A DNA stretch of 64,000 nucleotides from Cheiracanthium punctorium (taxonomy: Eukaryota; Arthropoda; Arachnida; Araneae; Cheiracanthiidae). Under the pieces are notes generated by a model. It saw nothing but the letters and a program-made list of their open reading frames with translations. It was not told where the DNA came from and made no database searches. Positions within the stretch are counted from its first letter, which is position 1, and each line of letters begins with the position of its first letter. The position numbers and the translations under genes are program-made. Of the stretch, positions 58,290-60,812 are shown one piece after another. The stretch covers positions 186,001-250,000 of the forward strand of contig JAWZYV010011897.1 in the NCBI GenBank assembly GCA_038373885.1, read 5' to 3'.

Positions 58290-59741
58290 TTAAGTTCAAC
58301 TCCAAGGTTGGCTATTTTCCGGAGAAAAATTGTGTTATGCGGAGTGTCTAGAGTAGTAACAGATTTATGGAGTTGCTCCGGAAGAACCGGAGCAGTTGGC
58401 AAGTATGTTATTGTATTCTCAAATAGCTACATATAATTCATTTCTGCAAGATCTATTTTACCAAAGAGAACAAAAAATTAATGTTTACTGTTGTCTAGAA
58501 GTAGACATGTCCAAAAGGAGAAGACCTAAATTTTCCAAACCTGGATTGAACAGTGAAAACAATAAACTTGTGAATACAATACACTCATTATTTTAAGAAT
58601 GATTCAAAAACTAACTGTGATAAGTTTTAAATGTATACAGCATGTTTTTCAATCTGACATAGCTAATAAGCAACATTAAAAAGGTAACACACACAAATTT
58701 TATAAAAAGGAAGACACATAGATTTATAAAAAATAAAATTACCTCTTTAGACTGTTTAGATTTCTTTTTCTCAGACTTAACTTTCTTCCCATTTTTGGCT
58801 GCATCTGGTTTTGAAACTTTCGGCTTAATTTTTCTTTTTACTTTTTCTTGTGTAACTGCTGATCTGCCTAACAAATCACTAACAGTTTCATTGGACTTTT
58901 TTGATGACTTTACCAGTTTATTCCCTGAGACAGAGGCAACTCCGGAAATTGAGGTGTATATGCTATTGCAGGTAGATTTATTTTTATCACTAAAAAGACA
59001 AAAAACAATTTTATTAAACACAATATGCATATTTTTTTATCACTAATATTCTACCAAGAATATAAAAGGAATTAAAAAGGAAAAGAAAAAACATTAAAAA
59101 TACCTGAAACTCTCTAGTAATATATATTTCAACTATCATGCACAGCCATCCTCATTCAACTGGTACCATTTGCTCAATAAAGTTCTTCCATGGATTGTCA
59201 ATGCATGCATGAACTGTGCCATACACTTATAAAATTAACAAAGTAATGAAATAAATAAAAGAGCAGTTACATTATTGTTACAAAAAAAAAAAAATTAACA
59301 AAAAAGAAACTTGTTAATGAATTCAAATTCGTAAACTAAGTATGGCTCTGTCATCTTGTACAGAATACTCATACATCAATCTGAAAATAATGAAAAAACT
59401 GCTTTAAAAAAAAATATGCTTTTCTGAAAGAATCATTAGAAAGTTGTTTAACAAATGTTGCTGTCAATGGTATGGATCACAAATGCATTGGCAATGGAAA
59501 GAAAAACTTGATCGAGTAAGGGAACCAGTTAATTAAAGTTGAGTATGATGGCCGAAATATATTTTACGAAATTTTAAGTGCTTCTAATTAATAACTAGGA
59601 TTAAAAATCTTTTAAAAACATGCCTTATTTTTGAATGATTAGTTTCTTTGTCAGATTTTGCTTTTGAGGACTTCTTTTGTGCAACTCCTAATAGATTAGG
59701 AATAGCACCTGTTTTACAAAGAGTTTGAGGACTGGAAATAC
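2505..59741 (-). CDS. BAZ2B: BAZ2-family chromatin remodelling subunit, partial gene (29 internal coding exons)
   Basis: Joined exons give 6,203 nt in one frame. Domain order along the joined in-window residues: Ser/Lys-rich N-part with AT-hook-like motif (1-510), TAM/MBD (about 525-617), charged coiled coil (about 618-843), DDT (about 845-930), WHIM1 (about 930-1000), WHIM2 (about 1112-1165), Lys/Glu- then Pro/Ser-rich linker (to 1737), WHIM3 (about 1738-1790), pre-PHD region (to 2067). This order is specific to BAZ2A/BAZ2B and fly Toutatis, which pair with ISWI ATPases (NoRC-type and ToRC complexes) in the nucleus. TAM binds DNA/RNA, and DDT/WHIM contact ISWI and linker DNA. The first exon(s) and the PHD finger plus bromodomain are outside the window or unrecognised. 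BAZ2A and BAZ2B cannot be told apart; an arthropod probably has one gene, so the symbol marks family membership. Confidence 0.93.
3145..5075. mobile_element. Tigger/pogo-like non-autonomous element (outer)
   Basis: Ends are inverted: CAGTATGGGACCTTTTATCC at the left; the right end read in reverse is CAGTATTGGACCCTTTATCC. Both are flanked by TA (3143-3144, 5076-5077). No transposase frame seen. It contains a second element (4066-4938) and a 17-G run (4180-4196). It lies in the intron between 5776 and 2716. Confidence 0.8.
4066..4938. mobile_element. Tigger-like MITE nested in 3145-5075
   Basis: Inverted ends AAAGCTCGACTATCCGG and (reverse) AAATCTCGACTATTCGG with flanking TA (4064-4065, 4939-4940). 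The 'CTCGACTATCCGG' word is typical of Tigger termini. The outer element therefore inserted first. Confidence 0.7.
5777..6219 (-). CDS. BAZ2B: BAZ2-like exon bb, Lys/Glu-rich region before PHD
   Basis: 443 nt. Starts FWKPPPKLSVEPLSKFIPAC, then a helix with Lys-rich (SSKKKKPPERKKEQEPEQM) and acidic parts, ending EEAKKRLLKVEAAIERRYLK plus PPLAIK. 'LxxxExxIERRYLKxPL' is a BAZ2 hallmark. Acceptor TTTTCAG, donor AA then GTAAGT; the split codon makes Asn with the next exon. Confidence 0.95.
6463..6728. mobile_element. piggyBac-like MITE 1
   Basis: Flanked by TTAA at 6459-6462 and 6729-6732. Ends CCCTCTGAGCG and (reverse) CCCTCCAAGCG begin with CCC, as in piggyBac elements. 266 bp, no coding. A repeat-like fragment (GTACCCCGGGGTTCCCCGTG, 6413-6432) sits just before it. 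Confidence 0.7.
7345..7480. repeat. Short foldback fragment with GGATCCAGGGG / GGGGGCATGCGCCCCC
   Basis: Contains a GGGGGCATGCGCCCCC palindrome. The right flank, read in reverse, begins GGACAGATCAAG and includes GGAGGGGGCAC. This resembles degraded DNA-transposon ends of the 'GTGGCGGATCCAG' type. Confidence 0.35.
7660..8217 (+). pseudogene. Penelope-like retroelement fragment with GIY-YIG endonuclease domain
   Basis: From the ATG at 7751 a 152-residue frame contains GIY (31-33), YIG (48-50), an Arg/His helix (KRKIKDRIKEH, 53-63) and a late Glu (KREALEI, 107-112). These are the catalytic layout of GIY-YIG nucleases. The frame is open upstream to about 7660, where it reads a basic linker (VKISNRARKMNLRILIKPN) like the region joining RT and endonuclease in Penelope-like elements. 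No RT domain remains. Near 8110-8217 an alternative frame gives an acidic ending (LIDEEAESEPDGLSSEDGSG then LNC stop), suggesting a frameshift close to the C-terminus. Confidence 0.72.
9365..10931. mobile_element. Tigger/pogo-like non-autonomous element (outer)
   Basis: Left end CAGTGAACTCTCACTTATGC; right end in reverse CAGTGAACTCTGACTTATG, followed by TA (10932-10933); the left flank is TG, probably a decayed TA. An inner element occupies 9737-10714. A poly-T run (9171-9197) lies just outside. Confidence 0.75.
9737..10714. mobile_element. Tigger/pogo-like element nested in 9365-10931
   Basis: Left end CAGTCAACTCTCTCTAATCC; right end in reverse CAGTCAACTCCCGCTAATCC; TA on both sides. Subterminal repeats of 'GCGGATTA' occur at both ends, which could be transposase-binding sites. 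No transposase is recognised. Confidence 0.78.
12248..12426 (-). CDS. BAZ2B: BAZ2-like exon aa, helical region after WHIM3
   Basis: 179 nt encoding TELQITELDEEISKKVGGAP, then DLWYRDIALRTDMAILEQVE and NLEEKVDGSSMQVK. 'LxQVExLExxVxxxSxQVK' matches BAZ2B upstream of the PHD finger. Acceptor TTCCAG, donor AAG then GTTAGT. The following intron is about 6 kb. Confidence 0.94.
12427..13921. other. Intron between exons z and aa
   Basis: AT-rich; short open frames on both strands are chance. Nothing recognised. Confidence 0.6.
13922..14080 (-). CDS. BAZ2B: BAZ2-like exon z, WHIM3
   Basis: 159 nt encoding LQRGWWRITDPNQLKYVISA, LHHRGIREKMFQKQLQKHF and a Cys-containing tail (FACASCSQGQNQ). 'GWWRIxDPxxLKxxxxxLHxRGIREKxxQKQxQKH' is diagnostic of BAZ2 WHIM3. 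Acceptor ATTAG, donor AAG then GTAACT. Confidence 0.96.
14081..14616. other. Intron between exons y and z
   Basis: Contains a possible decayed Tigger-like end around 14264-14330 (CAGTAAAATCTGTCTGGAAA and two 'ATTAAAGGT' words). Otherwise nothing. Confidence 0.5.
14617..16432 (-). CDS. BAZ2B: BAZ2-like exon y, WHIM2 plus long Lys/Glu and Pro/Ser linker
   Basis: 1,816 nt, by far the largest exon. It opens with QLNQCSNRLTKAFYTIRGAT and DRFHRRYWVLPKSGGVFVES, the WHIM2 signature (DRxxRRYWVLPxxGGxFVExMES in relatives). About 300 residues follow of nearly pure Lys/Glu/Asp/Ser/Asn, with a small internal duplication (SLLSESKSLVSESK). Then come Pro/Ser/Asn-rich residues ending SFAKRLMMEKMTQEYEAPQP. 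The linker is expected to be disordered. Acceptor TTTAG, donor CCAG then GTAAGT. Long open frames on the opposite strand here are mirror effects of the Lys/Glu codons. Confidence 0.95.
16433..17198. other. Intron between exons x and y
   Basis: AT-rich, no recognisable element or coding. Confidence 0.6.
17199..17258 (-). CDS. BAZ2B: BAZ2-like exon x, entry helix of WHIM2
   Basis: 60 nt, phase 0: EDDLHLSNDEINKKIDKLTK. It precedes QLNQCSNRLTKAFYTIRG in the next exon, matching the helix that leads into WHIM2. Acceptor TTTCAG, donor AAG then GTAAAT. Confidence 0.9.
17259..19090. other. Intron between exons w and x
   Basis: Holds a C/G-rich hairpin (CCCCTCCCCAATTTTTTTAT then GGGGGGTGGGG, about 17562-17597) and a long AT-rich hairpin (17622-17670). 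The remainder is plain AT-rich sequence. Confidence 0.6.
17622..17670. repeat. Near-perfect hairpin, about 23-bp arms
   Basis: Arms AAACATGCTGTTATTGATCT and AGATCAGTAACAGCATGCTT meet at an AAT/ATT centre with only a couple of mismatches. Could be a decayed foldback MITE core. Confidence 0.6.
19091..19352 (-). CDS. BAZ2B: BAZ2-like exon w, acidic linker
   Basis: 262 nt encoding YRSIQQRRALKARLSAMEEN followed by an acidic Ser/Glu/Asp stretch ending GQMSDNE. It joins the basic helix after WHIM1 to a flexible linker. Acceptor TTTAG, donor GAG then GTAACT. Confidence 0.92.
20086..20160 (-). CDS. BAZ2B: BAZ2-like exon v, post-WHIM1 helix
   Basis: 75 nt encoding QIDNNIDNVNVLRKDKWLVE then GDLR; the 'LRxDKWxVEGxLR' motif is shared with vertebrate BAZ2. 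The intron upstream is 4.1 kb and loaded with repeats. Acceptor TTTAG, donor AAG then GTAATT. Confidence 0.94.
20314..20475. mobile_element. Foldback MITE, family with TIR CATANCTGCCAACT, 6-bp TSD
   Basis: 162 bp. Ends CATAACAGCCAACT and (reverse) CATAGCTGCCAACT, with a second paired block ATCGGAAGATTTTTCACCA. Flanked by perfect 6-bp duplications CATACA (20308-20313, 20476-20481). Shares its end sequence and TSD length with 57833-58407. Confidence 0.75.
21945..22160 (+). mobile_element. tRNA-derived SINE
   Basis: A-box-like GGTGTACTGGCTTAAG, B box GGGTTCGAATCC (22001-22012) and a CCTGGCTTGGGC end in tRNA-like spacing. No intact cloverleaf; followed by unrelated sequence. Different from the two other SINE families here. 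Confidence 0.65.
22195..22610. repeat. Third copy of the ~320-bp dispersed repeat, with CTAGCTGCGTGCCCG end
   Basis: Matches 1287-1690 over ATTTGGAAATTTATGAA, AAATGCATGC, CATAAATCATTTT and CTCAGGTGCAT. It ends near ACTAGCTGCGTGCCCG, a motif widespread in arthropod repeats. The region after it to about 23500 gave no recognisable coding. Confidence 0.55.
23585..23603. repeat. 19-bp palindrome
   Basis: TATGACGACCGTCGTCATA: 9-bp arms around a single C. Embedded in a GC-richer patch of the intron. Function unknown. Confidence 0.6.
24302..24411 (-). CDS. BAZ2B: BAZ2-like exon u, WHIM1
   Basis: 110 nt encoding MLEWLQLKPFLSLNPSQKAE then IIAYLCDELLTSRLLM. WHIM1 hallmarks 'KPFxxLxPxQKAxxxAxLCxELL' are clear. 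WHIM motifs act with DDT as a ruler on linker DNA. Acceptor AATAG, donor AG then GTAATT. Confidence 0.95.
24534..24638 (-). CDS. BAZ2B: BAZ2-like exon t, DDT to WHIM1 linker
   Basis: 105 nt, phase 0: AQTVLGQNLKDADITNNNVS then EILRLYFIALDKKCP. The 'xNVSEILRxYF' pattern is the conserved helix between DDT and WHIM1. Acceptor TTTCAG, donor CCT then GTATGT. Confidence 0.93.
24639..25598. other. Intron between exons s and t
   Basis: AT-rich; includes a short CTCTTTAGTGAGGGAGCTCC hairpin-like patch near 24977. Nothing else recognised. Confidence 0.5.
25599..25741 (-). CDS. BAZ2B: BAZ2-like exon s, DDT domain second part
   Basis: 143 nt encoding VESLPTLNTLQTALLNLDEK, then the helix EEELLSVVHHLLVCVIDDPG and VPHNPE. 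The 'SLxTLQxALLN' and 'LLxxxIxDPGxP' segments complete DDT. Acceptor TTCTAG, donor GAG then GTATAT. Confidence 0.95.
25827..25938 (-). CDS. BAZ2B: BAZ2-like exon r, DDT domain first part
   Basis: 112 nt encoding DFPALNRIPGVKLCGKAFAD then ILMVFEFLHNFGETLGF. 'IPG..L.G.AFxDxLMVxEFLxNFG' is the diagnostic first helix pair of the DDT domain, the ISWI-binding module of these subunits. Acceptor CATAG, donor TTTG then GTATGT. Confidence 0.96.
26081..26158 (-). CDS. BAZ2B: BAZ2-like exon q, end of coiled coil
   Basis: 78 nt, phase 0: EQRRLELDYLRELKKPVDDM then MLKNLI. The 'ELKKPxxDM' turn directly precedes the DDT domain in BAZ2 proteins. Acceptor TTTTAG, donor ATT then GTAAGC. Confidence 0.93.
26260..26322 (-). 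CDS. BAZ2B: BAZ2-like exon p, 63-nt mini-exon of coiled coil
   Basis: 63 nt, phase 0 on both sides: ERERKREEILFEKRINREKK then L. It begins with the same 11 bases as exon o (GAAAGAGAAAG). Acceptor TTCACAG, donor TTG then GTAATT. Confidence 0.88.
26323..27856. other. Intron between exons o and p
   Basis: Contains poly-T (26538-26557) and a GC-richer, coding-like patch on the minus strand (about 27290-27144) described in the findings. No splice-consistent exon was found. Confidence 0.5.
27857..27922 (-). CDS. BAZ2B: BAZ2-like exon o, 66-nt mini-exon of coiled coil
   Basis: 66 nt, phase 0 on both sides: ERERRRQHMILVRALENRKK then QE. The segment RRRQHMxLxxAxExRKK closely resembles vertebrate BAZ2B at this place. 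Acceptor TCTAG, donor GAG then GTATGT. Confidence 0.92.
27923..30409. other. Intron between exons n and o
   Basis: AT-rich. Holds an (AT)n run (29847-29866) and both copies of a 25-bp word with an internal palindrome (29627-29651 and 30318-30342). No element boundaries seen. Confidence 0.55.
30410..30451 (-). CDS. BAZ2B: BAZ2-like exon n, 42-nt mini-exon of coiled coil
   Basis: 42 nt, phase 0 on both sides: EMQKRREMLLMVDL. Acceptor ATTAG, donor TTG then GTATGT. It sits alone between two introns of about 2 kb or more; support is the frame, both splice sites and sequence character. Confidence 0.75.
30452..32511. other. Intron between exons m and n
   Basis: AT-rich. A possible solo Tigger-like end (reverse CAGTGAAGTACGTTTACCAT) lies around 31120-31212. 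Otherwise nothing recognised. Confidence 0.5.
32512..32556 (-). CDS. BAZ2B: BAZ2-like exon m, 45-nt mini-exon of coiled coil
   Basis: 45 nt, phase 0 on both sides: EQEMKRQQAVFLREQ. Acceptor ATAG, donor CAG then GTACAT. Being symmetric, it could be skipped without shifting the frame. Confidence 0.83.
32809..32924 (-). CDS. BAZ2B: BAZ2-like exon l, coiled coil
   Basis: 116 nt encoding EENRKQKEQQRMMKQQEKFE then RLEQMRIEREIRAQQILE. It ends in phase 0; from here the next five introns are all phase 0. Acceptor ATTCAG, donor GAA then GTAATT. Confidence 0.9.
32925..33799. other. First part of intron between exons k and l
   Basis: Contains a (CA)n microsatellite (about 33091-33117). No coding or element ends recognised up to the transposon starting at 33800. 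Confidence 0.55.
33800..35102. mobile_element. Non-autonomous DNA transposon, TIR CCCTAGTAGCAAT, with CGATGA clusters
   Basis: 1,303 bp. Ends CCCTAGTAGCAAT and its exact reverse complement are bordered by TA on each side. Both subterminal zones (about 33815-33985 and 34930-35075) contain many CGATGA/TCATCGG words. A tRNA-like segment lies inside. No transposase frame. Superfamily unassigned. Confidence 0.72.
34145..34207 (-). pseudogene. tRNA-like segment inside the 33800-35102 element
   Basis: On the minus strand GGTCTAGGGGTAGCGCGC resembles a tRNA D-arm/A box, and GTGTTCGGGCCCGGG a degenerate T-arm/B box. Probably a SINE head or tRNA remnant; a full cloverleaf was not established. Confidence 0.4.
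35620..35810 (-). mobile_element. tRNA-type SINE, family 1, copy 2
   Basis: On the minus strand it has an A-box-like head (CCAGTGACCGAGTGCATAGT), a B-box-like TGGGTTAAAACCC and then GAGTTTTCCATGGTTTTCTC, identical to the copy at 804-1021. A (GT)n tract lies inside its 3' part. Confidence 0.65.
35811..37333. other. Remaining intron between exons k and l
   Basis: AT-rich; short phrases such as 'AGGGAAAA' recur around 36130-36350, but no unit boundaries are clear. No coding recognised. Confidence 0.5.
37334..37426 (-). CDS. BAZ2B: BAZ2-like exon k, coiled coil
   Basis: 93 nt encoding KSREALEAKMLRQAQREQAL then VAAREEKRLR, a continuous charged helix. Entry and exit phases match the neighbours (two bases in, one base over). 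Acceptor ATGTAG, donor CGAG then GTTTGC. Confidence 0.88.
37427..38597. other. Intron between exons j and k
   Basis: AT-rich; a (CA)n microsatellite at about 38180-38212. Nothing else. Confidence 0.6.
38598..38772 (-). CDS. BAZ2B: BAZ2-like exon j, start of coiled coil
   Basis: 175 nt encoding DYVLLSEQEVVARIEEAK and then a Gln/Glu-rich helix (EEEEQQRQWEQKQIQHHLEQ). It begins the long charged coiled coil between TAM and DDT. Acceptor TTGAAG, donor CAGG then GTATGT. Confidence 0.9.
38773..39482. other. Intron between exons i and j
   Basis: AT-rich with a poly-A run (39117-39142). Nothing recognised. Confidence 0.6.
39483..39590 (-). CDS. BAZ2B: BAZ2-like exon i, end of TAM/MBD domain
   Basis: 108 nt (36 codons), phase 0. 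Encodes YLIKNGITDLGRENFTFSTK then MNVGDFLE. The 'DxxRxNFxFSxKxxVGDF' pattern is the C-terminal TAM signature of BAZ2 proteins. Acceptor TTTAG, donor CAG then GTGAAG. Confidence 0.95.
39961..40904 (+). mobile_element. Decayed Tigger-like transposon with transposase C-terminal remnant
   Basis: The right end read in reverse, GTAGAATCTCCCTATAATGA, is a mutated Tigger end. The left region repeats 'CCTATAACGGAATTTTTATT', and an internal copy (CTCCCTATAATGAATTTTT) lies at about 40151. On the plus strand near 40440-40600 a broken frame reads VTEMLQSFETIKRGLQI, a stop, then ENKFNAIFSTVF, like the C-terminal tail of Tigger/CENP-B-type transposases. Inactive. Confidence 0.6.
41604..41828. repeat. Foldback MITE nested in the hAT-like element
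   Basis: Arms share CTTGGAAATAATA-like, CAGCTGAGGTGCCCTA and GAATTCCAAGGAA-like blocks in inverted order, with paired TTACTGAA/TTCAGTAA near the centre. A third, single-arm copy lies at about 41427-41475 (ACTGTAAAAAATCCAGAAAC). Confidence 0.65.
42215..42370 (-). mobile_element. SINE family 2, copy 1
   Basis: On the minus strand it reads GTTGATCTAACGGTCTGGAG, then CTCCAGATGTAACGTGAATA, GTTAGAACCCCTTAA and CCAAGGCATCCCTC. The same block order is present at 51725-51895. Confidence 0.6.
43618..43729 (-). CDS. BAZ2B: BAZ2-like exon h, TAM/MBD core
   Basis: 112 nt encoding WRRETRIKSFSRSGVRGEVI then YYAPCGKKLRNYPEVVR. This is an unmistakable methyl-CpG-binding-like core: GWRRE, the RGEVxYYxPCGKKLR signature and the 'YPEV' turn. 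In BAZ2A this domain binds the noncoding pRNA; binding preference here is unknown. Acceptor TTTCAG, donor AGG then GTATGT. Confidence 0.96.
44289..44355 (-). CDS. BAZ2B: BAZ2-like exon g, start of TAM/MBD domain
   Basis: 67 nt encoding FQNKKRRALPDQREVLIPLE then HG. The 'IPLEHGW' segment is the conserved entry into the TAM (TIP5/ARBP/MBD) fold. The Gly codon is split by the intron and completed by the first base of the next exon. Acceptor TTTAG, donor GG then GTAAAT. Confidence 0.93.
44484..45034. mobile_element. MITE, family CAGGGTGTCTACC, 5-bp TSD, copy 1
   Basis: 551 bp. Ends CAGGGTGTCTACCA and (reverse) CAGGGTGTCTACCG with 5-bp duplications TTACT (44479-44483, 45035-45039). The right part has a roughly 42-bp tandem duplication (GGACCCATT..TCCAATTTCCC). 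hAT-like end sequence. Confidence 0.8.
45040..46964. other. Remaining intron between exons f and g
   Basis: AT-rich, no recognised element or coding. A (CA)n patch is near 45655. Confidence 0.5.
46965..47081 (-). CDS. BAZ2B: BAZ2-like exon f, acidic/Ser tract before TAM domain
   Basis: 117 nt encoding SDPDDETDSDDTEHSRSESG then SASTEGRRKRSYDDDGE. Acidic residues followed by RRKR just upstream of TAM/MBD match BAZ2 layout. Acceptor CATTAG; donor AG then GTTATA is weak but fits the phase of the next exon. Confidence 0.87.
47082..48319. other. Intron between exons e and f
   Basis: AT-rich; nothing recognised. Confidence 0.6.
48320..48722 (-). CDS. BAZ2B: BAZ2-like exon e, basic/acidic linker
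   Basis: 403 nt, phase 0 in and one base over at the end. Starts NTIKDISSLLLPTKMD; the middle is Asn/Pro/Leu-rich, followed by a Lys-rich block (REKKKTNNKVKKVEEKVKE) and a Ser run. The last G joins AA of the next exon to make Glu. Acceptor CTTTCAG, donor TCAG then GTTTGT. Confidence 0.87.
49020..49345. repeat. Dispersed repeat with ACTTCCTTGTACA ... TAAGGAAGTA hairpin end
   Basis: Begins with a hairpin (ACTTCCTTGTACAGAGTATA then AGGAAGTA) and continues with GATCCCGAAAAATTTTGGGG and a palindromic GCTAGCATGCATGC patch. The motif CGTACAAGGAAGTAAAAA at about 3049-3066 is a fragment of the same type. Class unknown. Confidence 0.5.
49466..49531. repeat. (AT)n microsatellite
   Basis: About 33 uninterrupted AT units, in the intron between exons d and e. 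Open frames through it are artefacts. Confidence 0.95.
50316..50666. mobile_element. hAT-like MITE with perfect 8-bp TSD
   Basis: 351 bp. Ends CAGGGCTCGCGCGTA and (reverse) CATGGCTCACGCTAG; perfect 8-bp duplications ATCATAAT at 50308-50315 and 50667-50674. Subterminal words GACTCGCA/TGCGAGTC occur several times near both ends. Confidence 0.85.
50993..51427 (-). CDS. BAZ2B: BAZ2-like exon d with AT-hook-like motif and possible CtBP motif
   Basis: 435 nt (145 codons), phase 0 on both sides. Pro/Ser/Thr-rich, probably disordered. Near its end it carries PKKRGRKPKN, an AT-hook-like basic motif (the classical core is RGRP; here RGRKP). About 45 residues earlier it carries PLDLCMKK, close to the PxDLS motif bound by the corepressor CtBP. 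Acceptor TTTTAAG, donor AGA then GTTAGT. Relatives have AT-hooks in this part of the protein. Confidence 0.87.
51725..51895 (+). mobile_element. SINE family 2, copy 2
   Basis: Reads CAGGGTTCAGGCC (B-box-like), GTTGAGCTAACAATCTGGAG, CTCCAGATGTAAG, GGTAGAACCCTTAAG and CTCAAGGCATTTCTCTC, colinear with the minus-strand copy at 42215-42370. It ends next to the MITE at 51904. Confidence 0.6.
51904..52918. mobile_element. MITE, family CAGGGTG, 5-bp TSD, copy 2 (diverged)
   Basis: 1,015 bp. Left end CAGGGTGGCTACAGAAATTG; right end in reverse GAGGGTGTTGACAGATC. 5-bp duplications AACAA (51899-51903, 52919-52923). Subterminal 'TTCCCTGA' words recur at both ends. Confidence 0.72.
52924..56529. other. 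Remaining intron between exons c and d
   Basis: AT-rich, with poly-A (53033-53057). No coding or element ends recognised in 3.6 kb. Confidence 0.5.
56530..56772 (-). CDS. BAZ2B: BAZ2-like exon c, Ser-rich then short coiled coil
   Basis: 243 nt (81 codons), phase 0 on both sides. Opens KKTKKSSSESESHMD, continues as poly-Ser/Asp-Glu, then a Glu/Lys/Gln helix (REKQQKELARLKKQQQELRR) ending at LTQASHDCAHQKPEAH. Vertebrate BAZ2B has a similar Ser/acidic tract followed by a short helical segment before its TAM domain. Acceptor TTGTAG, donor CAT then GTAAGT. Confidence 0.85.
57833..58407. mobile_element. MITE, family CATACYTGCCAAC, 6-bp TSD
   Basis: 575 bp. Ends CATACCTGCCAACA and (reverse) CATACTTGCCAACT. 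Perfect 6-bp duplications TTATTG (57827-57832, 58408-58413). Subterminal TCCGGAG words recur. An internal (CT)n(AT)n microsatellite is at 58250-58290. Same end motif and TSD length as 20314-20475. Confidence 0.78.
58743..58989 (-). CDS. BAZ2B: BAZ2-like exon b, Lys-rich
   Basis: 247 nt, acceptor TTTTTAG, donor GAG then GTAATT. Encodes Ser/Thr residues followed by a strongly basic tail (KVKRKIKPKVSKP, then KKVKSEKKKSKQSKE), typical of the disordered N-terminal half of BAZ2 proteins. It likely contributes to nuclear localisation and DNA contact (inference). Confidence 0.75.
58990..59623 (-). other. GC-AG intron between exons a and b
   Basis: Donor GCATGT after AATAAG, acceptor TTTTTAG. The length is 634 nt. 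It contains nothing recognisable. Confidence 0.65.
59624..59741 (-). CDS. BAZ2B: BAZ2-like exon a (most 5' exon recognised)
   Basis: 118 nt; begins by completing a codon (needs one upstream base) and ends after two bases of a codon. Encodes a Ser/Lys-rich stretch starting ISSPQTLCKTGAIPNLLG. The acceptor is TTTTAG. The donor is GC rather than GT (AATAAG then GCATGT); the two leftover bases AG plus the T of the next exon make Ser. Reading on to the next GT would put a stop codon at the junction, so GC is preferred. No conserved domain; membership rests on frame and position. Confidence 0.7.
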
Positions 59742-59930
59742 CTAAAAGAAGAAAAAAAAAAATGATAAACATTCATGCATAGATCAACAGAAGAGTTTCA
59801 GCTCATAATGAAAAAATTACTCAGGTGATTAGAAAAAATTACTCAGGTTACTATAATGCAATCCTTACATACAAAAAAATAAATTTATGCATATATATAT
59901 ATATAGAGAGAGAGAGAGGGTGGTCCTAAA

Positions 59931-60350
59931 CTGTATGTCAAAAAATATAAAGGGTGGTAGAGGGGACCAAGACAGTTCAGAATCACATAGCAATGTGGTG
60001 TCAGAAATGTCGCCTTCATGTACCTGTTAATAATCATTTCAGAAGAACTGTTGGTCTAAACTCTTAATCAAGTTTCATGAACAATGTGCTTTTCTAGAAG
60101 ACTTTCATCATTGAAACAAAAATTAGAATTTGTAAACTATCAGTTTTAATTAAATACTTTCTGTAAAAAATGCATTTGTTTTTGACAAACAATGGTCGGA
60201 AGGTTCACTGTTACTTCAGCACTTCTTCCAAAGAGATTATTAACAGGTATATGAGGATGACATTTTTTACCCCACATTGCTTTGTGATTCTGAACCGTCT
60301 TGGTCCCCTCTAAACACCTTTACATTTTTGACAAATAAGTTAGGACCACC

Positions 60351-60355
<5 letters not shown>
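59931..60355. mobile_element. Foldback MITE flanked by (TA)n, TIR CAGGGTGGTCCTAA
   Basis: The two arms pair over roughly 120-130 bp, for example AGAGGGGACCAAGAC, GTTCAGAATCACA and CTGTTAATAATC on both sides. The right end is CAGGGTGGTCCTAA in reverse. TA repeats lie on both outer sides (with a GA tract at the left), consistent with a TA target. No coding. Confidence 0.72.
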
Positions 60356-60389
<34 letters not shown>

Positions 60390-60812
60390 CCATAACACAT
60401 TATTTTATTCTTGGCACTACTGAATGTTAAATAAACCTTATTTAAGTACATCAGAGAATACTAAAATATTTTCTATGCAAATAGCATTGATTCAGCATTA
60501 TAATTTTAGCAGCAAATAGCATGAATTAATTCTTACAAGATAAGTACCTTAGTGCAATGAAGTAATTGTATCTACCAACTAACTGGCTTGTAAAGGAGAC
60601 ATAGTAAAAGAAAAAAAATCTGAAGTAACTCCACTCGCTTTCTGAACGCTTGATCTTTACCAAGCATTTAAATAAATTTGATTCTACTCAACCGAATGCA
60701 GTGTTCAGATGCTAGAGCATATAAAAAAAAGATATAATGCACAAAGTGCAAAGTGTCTAAGATATAATGCACAGAGTGCATACATAAGACATAATGAGTG
60801 TGTGTGTGTGTA

